Shown: piece after piece, positions 45,121 to 55,186 of the stretch | Layout of the letters: each line of letters begins with the position of its first letter | How positions within the stretch are numbered: the stretch's first letter is position 1 | From: Bufo bufo | Lineage: Eukaryota > Chordata > Amphibia > Anura > Bufonidae | Direction of reading: 5' to 3' | DNA length: 64,000 bases | Assembly (NCBI RefSeq): GCF_905171765.1 | Contig: NC_053392.1 | Location: 40,251,114-40,315,113 of the forward strand | Translations under genes and position numbers: made by a program | Notes under the pieces: model-generated | Databases searched by the model: none | Seen by the model: only the letters and a program-made list of their open reading frames with translations | What the model was told of the DNA's origin: nothing

Positions 45121-45540
45121 GGGCTCATGCACACGACCGTTGTTGTGTTCCGTGTCCGTTGTTCCGTCATCCGTGTTTTTCTGGGTCTGTTGAAAACTCG
45201 GATAATGCACCGTTTGTCATCCGCGTCCGTGATCCATGTTTCCAGTCCGTCAAAAAAATAACACCTGTCCTATTTTTTTCCCGGACAACAGTTCGCGGAC
45301 CCTTTCAAGTCAAAAAAACACGGAGGCACACAAGATTGTCATCCGCGTCCGCGCGTCCGCGTCCGTTTTTTTCCTATCATTTGCAAGGCAAACTTGACTT
45401 AGATTTTTTTTTCAATTTTCATGTCTGGTGATCCTCCAAAAATCAAGCAAGACACACGGAAACAAAAACGGAAACGGATCACGAAACAATGGAACAGCTT
45501 TTTGCGGACCGCAAAAAAATACTGTCGTGTGCATGAGGCC
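45121..45540. mobile_element. TAA-flanked MITE, GGGCTCATGCACACGACC ends
   Basis: TAA at 45118-45120 and 45541-45543 flanks the inverted ends GGGCTCATGCACACGACCG and TGTCGTGTGCATGAGGCC. The interior has CCGTGTCCGTTGTTCCGT and TTTGCGGACCGCAAAA strings. It belongs to the same broad family as 41452-41777 and the hAT-split copy at 3500-3676. It is nested in the Penelope-like element. Confidence 0.88.
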
Positions 45541-45728
45541 TAAGATGAATATTAGCCATACATATCTTACATATGCTATAGTCTAAATATGTCATCATAT
45601 GCTAATGAATACTATTCAATGTTATTATTGGCTATATATGAATTTGGTTTTTCACACATATGTAATATTTAGGATTTATTTTTATTTTTTCATTATTTAT
45701 TAATTCATGTATTTATTATATATATATA

Positions 45729-46668
45729 CAGTACAGACCAAAAGTTTGGACACACCTCCTCATTCAAAGAGTTTTCTTTATTTTCATGACTATGAAGGCA
45801 TCAAAACTATGAATTAACACATGTGGAATTATATACATAACAAACAAGTGTGAAACAACTGAAAATATGTCATATTCTAGGTTCTTCAAAGTAGCCACCT
45901 TTTGCTTTGATTACTGCTTTGCACACTCTTGGCATTCTCTTGATGAGCTTCAAGAGGTAGTCCCCTGAAATGGTCTTCCAACAGTCTTGAAGGAGTTCCC
46001 AGAGATGCTTAGCACTTGTTGGCCCTTTTGCCTTCACTCTGCGGTCCAGCTCACCCCAAACCATCTCGATTGGGTTCAGGTCCGGTGACTGTGGAGGCCA
46101 GGTCATCTGGCGCAGCACCCCATCACTCTCCTTCATGGTCAAATAGCCCTTACTTTCAAAGTTTTCCCAATTTTTCGGCTGACTGACTGACCTTCATTTC
46201 TTAAAGTAATGATGGCCACTCGTTTTTCTTTACTTAGCTGCTTTTTTCTTGCCATAATACAAATTCTAACAGTCTATTCAGTAGGATTATCAGCTATGTA
46301 TCCACCTGACTTCTCCTCAACGCAACTGATAGTCCCAACCCCGTTTATAAGGCAAGAAATCCCACTTATTACACCTGACAGGGCACACCTGTGAAGTGAA
46401 AACCATTTCAGGGGACTACCTCTTGAAGCTCATCAAGAGAATGCCAAGAGTGCGCAAAGCAGTAATCAAAGCAAAAGGTGGCTACTTTGAATAACCTAGA
46501 ATATGACATATTTTCAGTTTCCCACTTGTTTGTTATGTATATAATTCCACATGTGTTAATTCATAGTTTTGATGCCTTCAGTGTGAATCTACAATTTTCA
46601 GTCATAGTCATGAAAATAAAGAAAACTCTTTGAATGAGAAGGTGTGTCCAAACTTTTGGTCTGTACTG
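45729..46668. mobile_element. Tc1-derived foldback element (inverted duplication)
   Basis: TA at 45727-45728 and 46669-46670 flanks the ends CAGTACAGACCAAAAGTTTG and its complement. The two arms, 45729 to about 45978 and about 46403-46668, are inverted copies of the same Tc1 end, including the last part of the transposase gene. The left arm continues into a 90-codon minus-strand transposase fragment with PPQSPDLNPIEMVWGELDRR. The middle holds a short piece of the transposon in the other orientation. It cannot encode its own transposase, but the termini are intact. Confidence 0.88.
45870..46142 (-). pseudogene. Tc1 transposase C-terminal fragment
   Basis: The 90 codons contain the last DDE motif (SPDLNPIEMVWGEL, catalytic Glu) and the C-terminal tail to KAVIKAKGGYFEEPRI. 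The N-terminal DNA-binding part and the two catalytic aspartates are missing. It is a relic inside the foldback element and different in sequence from the intact transposase at 39455. Confidence 0.9.
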
Positions 46669-47463
46669 TATATATATATTTTATGCACTGCTTAGAACCA
46701 TTGTGTTTTTCACGCGTGACACACTTTGCACTTTAATATTAAATCTATATATATCTATATACATATATAAATTTTTTCCCATAGTTATCTTATATATTGT
46801 GTATTGCACGATGATGTTTTGATTAGTTAGTGATTCAATATAAATATAATCATGGTATGAAATTAACTATGGGAGTAATAATGTGTTATATGGTTTTGTA
46901 TATGTATTTGATTAATTATTTATTTTATTTGACATATAATATTATCATGGTATTTTTCACTTATTGTATTCTAATAATCAGGAAATGATATAAGTTACAT
47001 AATCATGTTTTTTTTTTTTTAAGTATTACCATTTGTATATTATACCAATTCATATAGTAAGCATTGATGGTCAGGGCATGGCTGAAGCTATCGCTATGTA
47101 GAAGCGAGTTTTGATTTCCAGTATGGAACGCAACCGGACCTCCGGAAGCATTGGATCGTGATCTGCGCTCCACAGTGGATATCCGGCGGCTCCGATCTGA
47201 TTTCTCCTACATATGCGCTATATACTGTACATTTCCTTGTCTGTACTTTTCGTTATTTATTTTAGGTCCTCCCCCTTTTTTCTAAAATAATCTAAGATGA
47301 GATCTTTGAAGAGATAGTTAGTGGGTGGTCCCTTACCAATAACAGGATGTGATGTCATGCGTTGCAGCGTGGAACGCACGCCATGTTCATTCTTGAAGCA
47401 CATGTGCTGGCACAATCTCAAAGGTATTCCCACATTTGTTTTAGATTTTTTAATTATTCGGGT

Positions 47464-47476
47464 AGGGTATATAAGG
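47464..47476 (+). promoter_or_regulatory. TATA-like motif before the hammerhead/terminal repeat
   Basis: GGGTATATAAGG lies about 35 bases upstream of the hammerhead-like motif of the Penelope-like element. It is placed as if to start an element transcript in the terminal repeat. This is inference from position only. Confidence 0.3.
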
Positions 47477-47494
47477 TTAAGGAGCATACTACAC

Positions 47495-47545
47495 ACTCAT
47501 CCCCTGAGGAAGCGATTGCGAAACGCGCGTCGTGGCCAGGACCAC
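47495..47545 (+). ncRNA. hammerhead-like motif of the Penelope-like element
   Basis: CCC precedes CTGAGGA (47504-47510; the hammerhead consensus is CTGATGA). AGCGATTGC can form a short stem II before GAAA (47521-47523 with the preceding G-C), and CGCGCGTC follows as minimal stem III plus cleavage triplet. The base after cleavage is GTGG here but GGGG in the inverted left copy, which would pair better with CCC in stem I. The altered core means that cleavage may be lost in this copy. Confidence 0.5.
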
Positions 47546-48128
47546 ATTGATCGGTATTATCCTCTACATTATGTAGTCCTTGATGAATGTTGTATGTATT
47601 ACATTGCACCAAGCACTTTATTTGTAACTTAGCAAAGTGATTTTTCCTTTGACTTTCATTTGTTTTTTTTAAAGGAGCTTGCACTTTGCAATTTGGGATA
47701 AATCCTCTCCCCCCCCCCGCCAACCTCCTGTTTTGGATCATGTCGAAGGAAACTTAATATGAATACTATTCATCAATGGGTCTTGTAGTGTGGCATTTAA
47801 AGACACTTTATTTGTGGCTCTGTTTTTCTTTATTCCTGTGTCTGCTGCCATTACTGGTTTTTAAGTCTGTTTGATATTTGATCAACAAGAGTATTTATTG
47901 AATATACTATATGCTGTGTGTTCTATGGGGGTGGACATTTCTAACAGCTTAGCAAACTTCCTATGATTCTGCTATCTGGTGCATTCCATTATAAAAAAAC
48001 TTAAATGTATAGATTAAAGTGCAGTTGTGTGGTAATCGCATTAATTTCAGCAAAAATAAATATGAAAGGTGCAGATTTCTGCTTATTGTGATTCACTATT
48101 AGAATCCCTCACTATTAGAAGGAGTTAC

Positions 48129-48237
48129 CTTCGGTGGAGGCTCCTGTGCGTGAACCGGTTCAATGATTTTAGGAGGACGTTGCCGGTTATTCCTTTCCTT
48201 GTCCTTTACAATTTCTTTTTCTGTCTGATAGATATCA
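48129..48237 (-). CDS. PTK2B: PTK2B exon following the kinase domain
   Basis: A 109-nt exon with acceptor ATTTGCAG and donor GTAACT, starting with the last base of a split codon. It reads DIYQTEKEIVKDKERNNRQR and then PPKIIEPVHAQEPPPK, matching the segment just after the PYK2 kinase domain. The next upstream exon is not found in the remaining 15.8 kb, which is occupied by repeats and retroelements. Confidence 0.95.
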
Positions 48238-48344
48238 CTGCAAATGCAACAAGATAAAGGATAAAGAACCTGACCAAGACTCAAAATATTCAATCAAAAA
48301 AGATGATGTTGCTAAGATACATACTACTATAATACTGCCCCATG

Positions 48345-49858
48345 TATTAAAAAAAAAAATACTACCATAGTGTCCCCTATGTACAAGAAAATAACTAATA
48401 TAATACTGCCTCCTATGTACAAGAATATAACTACTATAATACTGCTCCTATGTACAAGAATATAACTACTATAATACTGCTCCTATGTACAAGAATATAA
48501 CTACTATAATAGTGCTCCTATGTACAAAAATATAACTACTATAATACTGCTCCTATGTACAAGAATATAACTACTATAATACTGCTCCGATGTACAAGAA
48601 TATAACTACTATAATACTGCCTCCTATGTACAAGAATATAACTACTATAATACTGCTCCTATGTACAAGAAAATAACTACTATAATACTGCTCCTATGTA
48701 CAAGAATATAACTACTATAATACTGCCTCCTATGTACAAGAATATAACTATTATAATACTGCTCCTATGTACAAGAATATAACTACTATAATACTGCTCC
48801 TATGTACAAGAATATAACTACTATAATACTGCTCCTATGTACAAGAATATAACTACTATAATACTGCCTCCTATGTACAAGAATATAACTACTATAATAC
48901 TGCTCCTATGTACAAGAATATAACTGCTATAATACTGCTCCTATGTACAAGAATATAACTACTATAATACTACTCCTATGTACAAGAATATAACTACTAT
49001 AATACTGCCTCCTATGTACAAGAATATAACTACTATAATACTGCCTCCTATGTACAAGACTATAACTACTATAATACTGCTCCTATGTACAAGAATAGAA
49101 CTACTATAATACTGCTCCCTATGTACAAGAATATAACTACTATAATACTGCTCCTATGTACAAGAATATAACTACTATAATACTGCTCCTATGTACAGGA
49201 ATATAACTACTATAATACTGCTCCTATGTACAAGAATATAACTACTATAATACTGATCCTATGTACAAGAATATAACTACTATAATACTGCTCCTATGTA
49301 CAAGAATATAACTACTATAATACTGCTCCTATGTACAAGAATATAACTACTATAATACTGCCTCCTATGTACAAGAATATAACTACTATAATATTGCTCC
49401 TATGTACAAGAATATAACTAGTATAATACTGCCCCCTATGTACAAGAATATAACTACTATAATACTGCTCCTATGTACAAGAATATAACTACTATAATAC
49501 TGCTCCTATGTACAAGAATATAACTACTATAATACTGCCCCCTATCTTCAAGAATATAACTACTATAATACTGCCTCCTATGTACAAGAATATAACTACT
49601 ATAATACTGCCTCCTATGTACAAGAATATAACTACTATAATACTGCCTCCTATGTACAAGAACATAACTACTATAATACTGCCTCCTACTGTATGTACAA
49701 GAATATAACTACTATAATACTGCCTCCTATGTACAAGAACATAACTACTATAATACTGCCTCCTATGTACAAGAATATAACTACTATAATACTGCCTCCT
49801 ATGTACAAGAATATAACTACTATAATACTGCTTCTATGTACAAGAATATAACTACTAT
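48345..49858. repeat. 35/36-bp tandem array, left segment
   Basis: About 43 copies of CTCCTATGTACAAGAATATA followed by ACTACTATAATACTG, with GCTCCT (35 bp) or GCCTCCT (36 bp) variants. The array resumes at 60119 after the LINE. Open frames such as the 66-codon one at 49508 are artefacts of the repeat. Confidence 0.97.
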
Positions 49859-49954
49859 TGGGGGCGGAGCCTGACCTTGGAGCTGAATGGTTGCTTGTTC
49901 CTGAGCTCCTCTCCCTGGCAGCTATTATAGCCCCTTTTATTAGCTATTTACTCG

Positions 49955-51022
49955 GTGCCAATGGGGAAACCAGGCAAGGATCGACACTCTGAGACTCCAG
50001 AGCCGACTGGGGCCCGTTCCAGGCAACCGGAGATGGATAAATACCTCAAGAAACAGTCCAGGACTCCTGCTGCTGAAACAACCAGGAGGGCGCGGCAGCT
50101 CTCTGAAGCAGAGGAAGGCTCTGAGGCAGGAAGCACTTCTGATGTTTCTGATTGCAGACCACTGCGAAATAGCTCCTCACTTTCCAAAGCAGTCCTCAGG
50201 GACATCCTGGAATCTGCTCTTGCACCTCTTAAAAAGGACTTGGAGGAGATAAAAGGAGACCTGCGGCAGATTGGGAATCGTGTGGAGTCCCTGGAGCTAG
50301 CACAGGAAGCCATCCTGGTGCATGAGGGTAAGACCCGTGCAGCCCTGCAAACCCACAGAGACTTGCTAAACGACGCGCTGATGCGCATAGAGGATCAGGA
50401 GAACCGGAGCCGGCGGCGAAATATTCGCATCCGCGGCCTACCCGAAAATATTGCGATTGACGCGCTTCATTCAGTCGCATGCAAAATTTTCTCCTCCCTG
50501 CTGGGAGCTGAGAGAGCAGCTCCGATTGTGATCGAGCGCATCCACAGGGCCTTAAGGCCCAAGCCAAAACCTGGTGAGCCGCCGCGGGATGTTGTTTGCG
50601 GCATATTAAGCTACGTGGACACTGCTGCACTGCTCAAGGCGGGAAGGGAGGCCGACCGCATCATGTATGGTGAGACCCCAGTCCTATTCTTTCAGGATCT
50701 GGCCCCCTCCACCTTAGCCAAGAGGCGCATCGTGAAGCCGCTCCTAGAGGCCCTTAAAGCCACAGCTACGCCATTCCGATGGCTCTATCCCTTCGGTCTA
50801 GCCATCTTGAAAAACGGGAGGCAGTATACGGTGCGGACCCCGGGTGACCTGAAAGCTATTTGGGGCCCTCTTGGGATTGAACCCATCACAGTTCCCTCGT
50901 GGATGCCGGCTAATCAAGGGGATCCCCTGCCTACCCCTCCGGGTATAGATTCGTGGCAGCAAGTTTCACCTTCCAGAGCTGGGAAACAAGGAAAAGGCCG
51001 GTCGCAAGCACCTGTTACCTGA
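49955..51022 (+). CDS. LINE ORF1 protein, RNA-binding (355 aa)
   Basis: This is the nucleic-acid chaperone that coats LINE RNA in L1-type elements. The N-terminal 65 residues are charged and disordered. A coiled coil spans about residues 70-150 (LSKAVLRDILESALAPLKKD, then IGNRVESLELAQEA). An RRM-like core follows, opening with ENRSRRRNIRIRGLPE, a hallmark of L1 ORF1p, and running to about 250. The C-terminal domain contains PFRWLYPFGLAILKNGR. The frame is intact with ATG 96 bp after the element start, behind a plausible short 5' UTR. ORF2 begins about 640 bp downstream if the LTR insertion is ignored. Confidence 0.92.
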   Translation: MPMGKPGKDRHSETPEPTGARSRQPEMDKYLKKQSRTPAAETTRRARQLSEAEEGSEAGSTSDVSDCRPLRNSSSLSKAVLRDILESALAPLKKDLEEIKGDLRQIGNRVESLELAQEAILVHEGKTRAALQTHRDLLNDALMRIEDQENRSRRRNIRIRGLPENIAIDALHSVACKIFSSLLGAERAAPIVIERIHRALRPKPKPGEPPRDVVCGILSYVDTAALLKAGREADRIMYGETPVLFFQDLAPSTLAKRRIVKPLLEALKATATPFRWLYPFGLAILKNGRQYTVRTPGDLKAIWGPLGIEPITVPSWMPANQGDPLPTPPGIDSWQQVSPSRAGKQGKGRSQAPVT

Positions 51023-51629
51023 CTCTGTTCCGGGAGGCGCTGAAGGCGCTTTTGTTCACTCTTCACTGAGTTCAATGTTCTGTGACTTAGCTGGGTCCCA
51101 GGACGTAGGAACTCTGTCTGGCTCTGTCTGAGCTGAATTTTCATCGTTTGTCCATTGGTTTTGGACTTATTTTAGGTCTTGGCCCACTGCCCCATTCTCA
51201 TGGGTTTTGGGCCTGACCCTATGCTTTACTACCTTGCCTGCATGAGATGCAGGTTACGAGCTGTGCATTAGAGCACTGAATGCACTGTTAGTTATGCGGG
51301 GGTTATATGTCTGCACTGTTGTCAGTTATGTTACTGATTAATTCCTCTCCCTCACCCCCTTCCTTTCCACCCCCGGTGGCCCCACAGGAGGCCCCCTCTG
51401 ATAGATCCCGGCTGTCCGCCGCTATGAAAAAGGATCTCCATTGTGTCAGATGCTGGGTGGGGTCACGCGCTCCCTGTCCATGGGGAGACATTCTTTGTTA
51501 TTTGGGTTGTGTTACTGTCTCATTTGTTATGTCTCTTATTTTTCTTTTGACTTTCCCTTTGTCCTCCTTCCTCCCTTTCTTCTCCTTACTCCGTCCGTGG
51601 CTTTCCAGACTGGATGTCCTCTTGCTCTG

Positions 51630-52532
51630 TGTAGTGTACGGGAACTGTAATACCCGTCACTACCAAAGTGTTACTTGGTGTGCTGTCGTCCCTCCTTAAT
51701 TATGGGAAGTTGCTATATGTCAGTTTTATAGAATGTAATGTAATGTGTGTATTTCCCTGTTACTGAAACTTGCATGTACAGGCCTGCTAGGGGTGTCATT
51801 CCTACTTCTAGTCCATAGAGGGAGCTAGGGAGCCCTAGTTTATATAAGGCCCAGACAGGGAAGTAGAAGAGAGACGGAGTCTAGTGTCTGTAATCTACAG
51901 TTGGAGATTAGACAATGTCTGAGACAAGTCCAGGCCTGAAGCCTGCTGTCCAGGAGAAGATTCCCTCCTGAATTCCCAGGTGCAGAAGCAGGAATATGTT
52001 AGACCAAGAGCCTGAGGAACCATTCAGAAGCTGAGAGAGACAGAGGCAAAGATCAGGAAAGCCAGAGGTACTGAGAAAGACAGAGGAGGTACTTATAAAA
52101 GCCATAGCCAAGGATATAAAGCCAGAAATAGGTTAATGGGCCTTGGTGAAGAAATGCTATATTCCAGGATCAGACAGAATTAGAGTGCAAGCTCCTGTGC
52201 TGCAAGTCCTGTGTTCAACACTCTGTAATTACCCTGCTGTAACTGAATTGCCTGCATCGACCGAATTGCAAAATCGACTGTATGCTAAGGAACTGCATTT
52301 CCATTATTGTCTCTGCTTGGAAAAACTACTAAAGTTGGAGTTCTGTTTTAATCCTACGTTTCCTCAATTTATTCCTGCATCCGCAAACGGCGTGCCACCG
52401 TTTACTTGGCACTGGCGTCACGAACTATTTCTACCTATACCTGCCCTTGCAGAGAGTCAGCTGTACCAGGTTAGTGTATATTGCACTACATCACCCAGAA
52501 ACACCTAGTACACACAACTTGAGTACGCTGCA
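51630..52532 (+). repeat. 5' LTR
   Basis: The terminal TG and CA are present. A TATA-like TTTATATAAGGCC lies near 51838-51850, followed by GACAGGGAAG, a likely promoter and R region. It contains a 47-bp segment (about 52109-52155) absent from the 3' LTR. It also carries ACTGGCGTCACGAAC near 52415, close to the PBS sequence. Confidence 0.9.
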
Positions 52533-52541
52533 CCTCTCTTT

Positions 52542-52557
52542 TGGCGTCACGAACAGG
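52542..52557 (+). promoter_or_regulatory. probable tRNA primer-binding site
   Basis: TGGCGTCACGAACAGG starts nine bases after the LTR end and begins with TGG, complementary to a tRNA CCA end. The nine-base gap is longer than usual. The tRNA species cannot be named from memory with confidence. Confidence 0.55.
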
Positions 52558-52613
52558 ATACGCACGCTTTATAGTGCAAGAAGCGTGAACTTTGTGCCTT
52601 ATACCGTTGCCCT

Positions 52614-54413
52614 GTGACCAAAGTGACAATTTTTCTGTTTTATTCAAGTGGACTTTGTGGACTGAAAATTATACCCAAAGTGTACCAAAACCCTCTAAAA
52701 AGCGCTGTGCAGTATTGCGCTATACAGAGGAAGAAAATCGCCGCATTTGAGTGTGGTTTTGTGGACTTTTTACAATCCTGCTTGCTGTCAGTGAACAGAC
52801 AGCGTTTCTTGCTAAAGATGGCCGCTGAGCTTGCTGAATTTACTGCTGCGTCACCTTCATCCCGAAAAGGCGGGAAAAATTGGCGCCTTTCTGAGGAAAA
52901 AGCGGGAAGAAGGTCAAGGGCAGGCGCCACTGCTTATCTGGACATTTGTATGTCTGCCAGAATGGACACCGCCTTCCATATACTGGAAGGCCTGGGGGGC
53001 GGCCTCCCAGAGCAATGGGAGGAGCTAGCTGCTGTAATTGACGCGACCCTATCGCTCTCCTCAGAAGGATCGAGCATGTTGGATAGTGAGCAGAGTGTTG
53101 CTGTAGCGTCCGCACCTGAAATTGCAAAGATGTCGGATGTTGGTGTAGAGCCAGAGGAGGCTCCACCGGCCTACGCTCCGGGACCGGAGCAACCCGCCTG
53201 CCGCCCAAGGGAGAAAGAACCCGAGCCCTACTATGGCTCGTGGAGGGACTTTTTCCAGCCATCTTTCAAATGGTCCTCCCTGATGGCGGAGATCCGAGAG
53301 GCCGCTATCAAGCGGAATACAAAGACCAAAATCATCTATGAGGAACTAACCAAGACAATACATGAGAAGCATACGCACACCCAACCCCGCCTGGAAAGGA
53401 GAAAGGGAGTGGTGCTTTCATTTGACAAATCCCGTGGCTACGGGTTTATCCAGGACTATCTAACTGGCAGAGACCTCTATGTTAATCGAAGGTCTGTCAA
53501 AAGAGACTACCTCCCTTCGTACCAGCATAGCCTCCGCGAGGAAGAGGAAGTGGAGTACACCCCTGCCGAGAGCCTGCGAGGCCCTTATGCGACTGCTGTG
53601 ACCCGTCCCAAGCGAGGACCTGAGGATTGGGAGGCAGAAGAAGGAGAAGACTACTCTGGCTGCGAGCGGGAACCGGAACGCTCTCCAGAGCCGGCCCATC
53701 ACGCCTTTCAGGAGCGGAGCTCCTTCATTGGGCCTAATGTCTTCTGGCAGCCAACCGTGTTGGAGAAATGGGTGAGCCCCTATCCTTCCCCCGAGCTGCC
53801 TCGTCGGGAGAAGACAATATCTGAGCTGGAACAATTAAAAGGACTGAGTGCTACCTTTCAGGACATCCGGATGGGTCGGAGACCAGACGCATCGCCAGTA
53901 CCTGCAAAGGCCGAGTCCACACCATCGGTAACTGTACCTGCGCCGGCGGCGCCAGCAGAGGACAGCGACTCCGACACAGAAAGCATCGGTGAGCAGATCG
54001 TCCGGCTGGAGGAGAAGTTGCGGGAGTTGCGCAAGACCTACACCGCCAGGATCCAGACACCGCCGAGGAAGGATGAGGTAAGGGTGCCTGTCACCACCCG
54101 TAGACCACCTTCTGTTGCCACCGCTCCGTCAGTGCCCCAGACCGGACCCGCGATTGCCGTAAACTGCTGCACCCAGAGCGCCGGACCGCTTGCTGCGGCG
54201 GTGCCAAGCACGACACACCCTGCAGTGATCATGCCAGGGCCGGCACGGTCCATCAGAGGGTTCACCCCTAGGCCTATGGGGCCAATACCTATTAGGGGCC
54301 CCTTTACCCTACAGCTGCCCCCTGATACAGTTATGTGGGCACATCCTCCTGTAGAGGACTACTACAGACGGTACTTGCCAAGAGAGCCAAGTGGATATGA
54401 TATTTCACTGTGA
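52614..54413 (+). CDS. cold-shock-domain protein of the LTR element (599 aa)
   Basis: The only long ORF of the LTR element. A second ATG at codon 69 (MAAELAEFTAASPSS) may be the real start, since the first 68 residues look like read-through leader. Residues about 205-260 are helical and basic (YYGSWRDFFQPSFKW, then EIREAAIKRNTKTK). Residues 262-332 form a cold-shock domain: KGVVLSFDKSRGYGFIQ with the RNP1-like RGYGFI, DLYVNRRSV as RNP2-like, then EEVEY and YATAVTRP, in the order seen in Y-box proteins. PPAY at 184-187 matches a PPxY ligand. About 455-480 is a short coiled coil (IGEQIVRLEEKLRELRKTY); the C-terminus is Pro-rich. No retroviral gag zinc knuckle is seen. By family, it should bind RNA or single-stranded DNA; a Gag-like role is inference. 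Confidence 0.85.
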   Translation: MTKVTIFLFYSSGLCGLKIIPKVYQNPLKSAVQYCAIQRKKIAAFECGFVDFLQSCLLSVNRQRFLLKMAAELAEFTAASPSSRKGGKNWRLSEEKAGRRSRAGATAYLDICMSARMDTAFHILEGLGGGLPEQWEELAAVIDATLSLSSEGSSMLDSEQSVAVASAPEIAKMSDVGVEPEEAPPAYAPGPEQPACRPREKEPEPYYGSWRDFFQPSFKWSSLMAEIREAAIKRNTKTKIIYEELTKTIHEKHTHTQPRLERRKGVVLSFDKSRGYGFIQDYLTGRDLYVNRRSVKRDYLPSYQHSLREEEEVEYTPAESLRGPYATAVTRPKRGPEDWEAEEGEDYSGCEREPERSPEPAHHAFQERSSFIGPNVFWQPTVLEKWVSPYPSPELPRREKTISELEQLKGLSATFQDIRMGRRPDASPVPAKAESTPSVTVPAPAAPAEDSDSDTESIGEQIVRLEEKLRELRKTYTARIQTPPRKDEVRVPVTTRRPPSVATAPSVPQTGPAIAVNCCTQSAGPLAAAVPSTTHPAVIMPGPARSIRGFTPRPMGPIPIRGPFTLQLPPDTVMWAHPPVEDYYRRYLPREPSGYDISL

Positions 54414-55169
54414 ATCAGCCTGCTAGGCCTTTGATTTATTTCGTCAGAAGTTTGATGTTAACCCTTCCAGGACAGGAGTCCTATGTTTCCTGGTCCTTTG
54501 TTGCGGCTGCCAGTTTGTCCACGGCTCAGTGGTAGGTGTTGACCACTGAAATTACAAAGTCAGCAAGGCCAGGCTTGTTTCCAGGACCTCCTGCCTGCTT
54601 TTGCTACCCCACGCCAAGTTGTGCCTGTTCCTTTGTTGCACCTTTTACCCTTCACCCCCTTTTCAGGTTGATCTGGGGTTTTACAGCACTTTGCTTTGCT
54701 GTCCTCTTATTGTGCAACTTGATACTAAGGAACCGTGCCCGGAGACAGACTCAAAAGAACCTGAGCCTCTGAGATTCTTACTCTTTTAAAAGTATTGTGC
54801 CCAGAGATGGACTCCACCGCATGAGAGCCTCTGTGATTTAATATGGAAATAACCTGGGTACGGACTCATGTTTGTTATTTGAGCCTCCAAGAACTTTTAT
54901 ACCGTTTTCTACTGTTTTATCATGGACTTTTTCATTGTCATGGACTATCCTGGTTATAATGTTACGCTGTGCCAGGTCAGCGCCCCCGTTCCATTCACTA
55001 TCCTGAGAGAAGAGAACGACGCCCCTTGTCACTACCCTGCACCTTTGCCAATTGGACCTGATGTAAATGCAGATGAATTGCATATATGTATGCCTGCATG
55101 TCTCTATTTTCTATTTCAGGTAGAGATTCCAGTTGGGCGACCCATGATGGAGTACGAGGCCGTACTCAG

Positions 55170-55186
55170 CTTAAAGCAGTGGGGTA
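55170..55186 (+). promoter_or_regulatory. polypurine tract of the LTR element
   Basis: TTAAAGCAGTGGGGTA directly precedes the 3' LTR start TGTAGTG. It is the expected position for second-strand priming, though the tract is short and imperfect. Confidence 0.5.

Larger units (their letters stand above)
43077..47934 (+). mobile_element. Penelope-like retroelement with inverted terminal repeats
   Basis: A 14-bp duplication ACATTTCTAACAGC at 43063-43076 and 47935-47948 brackets the element. Its arms are inverted repeats of about 405 bp, 43138-43541 and 47524-47934, including a poly-G/poly-C run in each. Between them are decayed Penelope reverse transcriptase and GIY-YIG-type endonuclease sequences on the plus strand, then AT-rich sequence invaded by a MITE and a Tc1 foldback. 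A hammerhead-like motif lies just before the right arm. Inverted LTR-like ends and hammerheads are known features of Penelope-like elements. It is inside a PTK2B intron. Confidence 0.85.
24952..48237 (-). other. PTK2B: PTK2B (PYK2/FAK2) gene, 3' half, ten exons
   Basis: Protein-tyrosine kinase 2-beta is a cytoplasmic, calcium- and integrin-responsive kinase of the FAK family. Ten exons on the minus strand give a continuous 1018-nt coding tail. They lie at 48237-48129, 42830-42765, 36487-36362, 36240-36079, 33024-32986, 32009-31982, 31031-30985, 27829-27686, 25841-25761 and 25167-24952. All internal junctions have AG acceptors and GT donors, and phases agree throughout. The product is about 338 residues: proline-rich linker with coiled segment, second proline motif, and FAT four-helix domain. 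Sequence matches PYK2 better than FAK, for example IEGTQKLL, DLAELINKMRLAQQNA and CASSP..LCSPTEY. Kinase and FERM exons must lie beyond 64 kb, on the far side of the repeat and LINE cluster. Confidence 0.96.

Noticed and set aside
48345..49858. CRISPR-like spacing of 35-bp repeats
   Set aside because: Units are contiguous head-to-tail without unique spacers, and the context is vertebrate; it is a tandem satellite.
51307..51699. 130-codon frame between the LINE ORFs
   Set aside because: It crosses the junction into the 5' LTR, so it cannot be an ancestral gene of either element.
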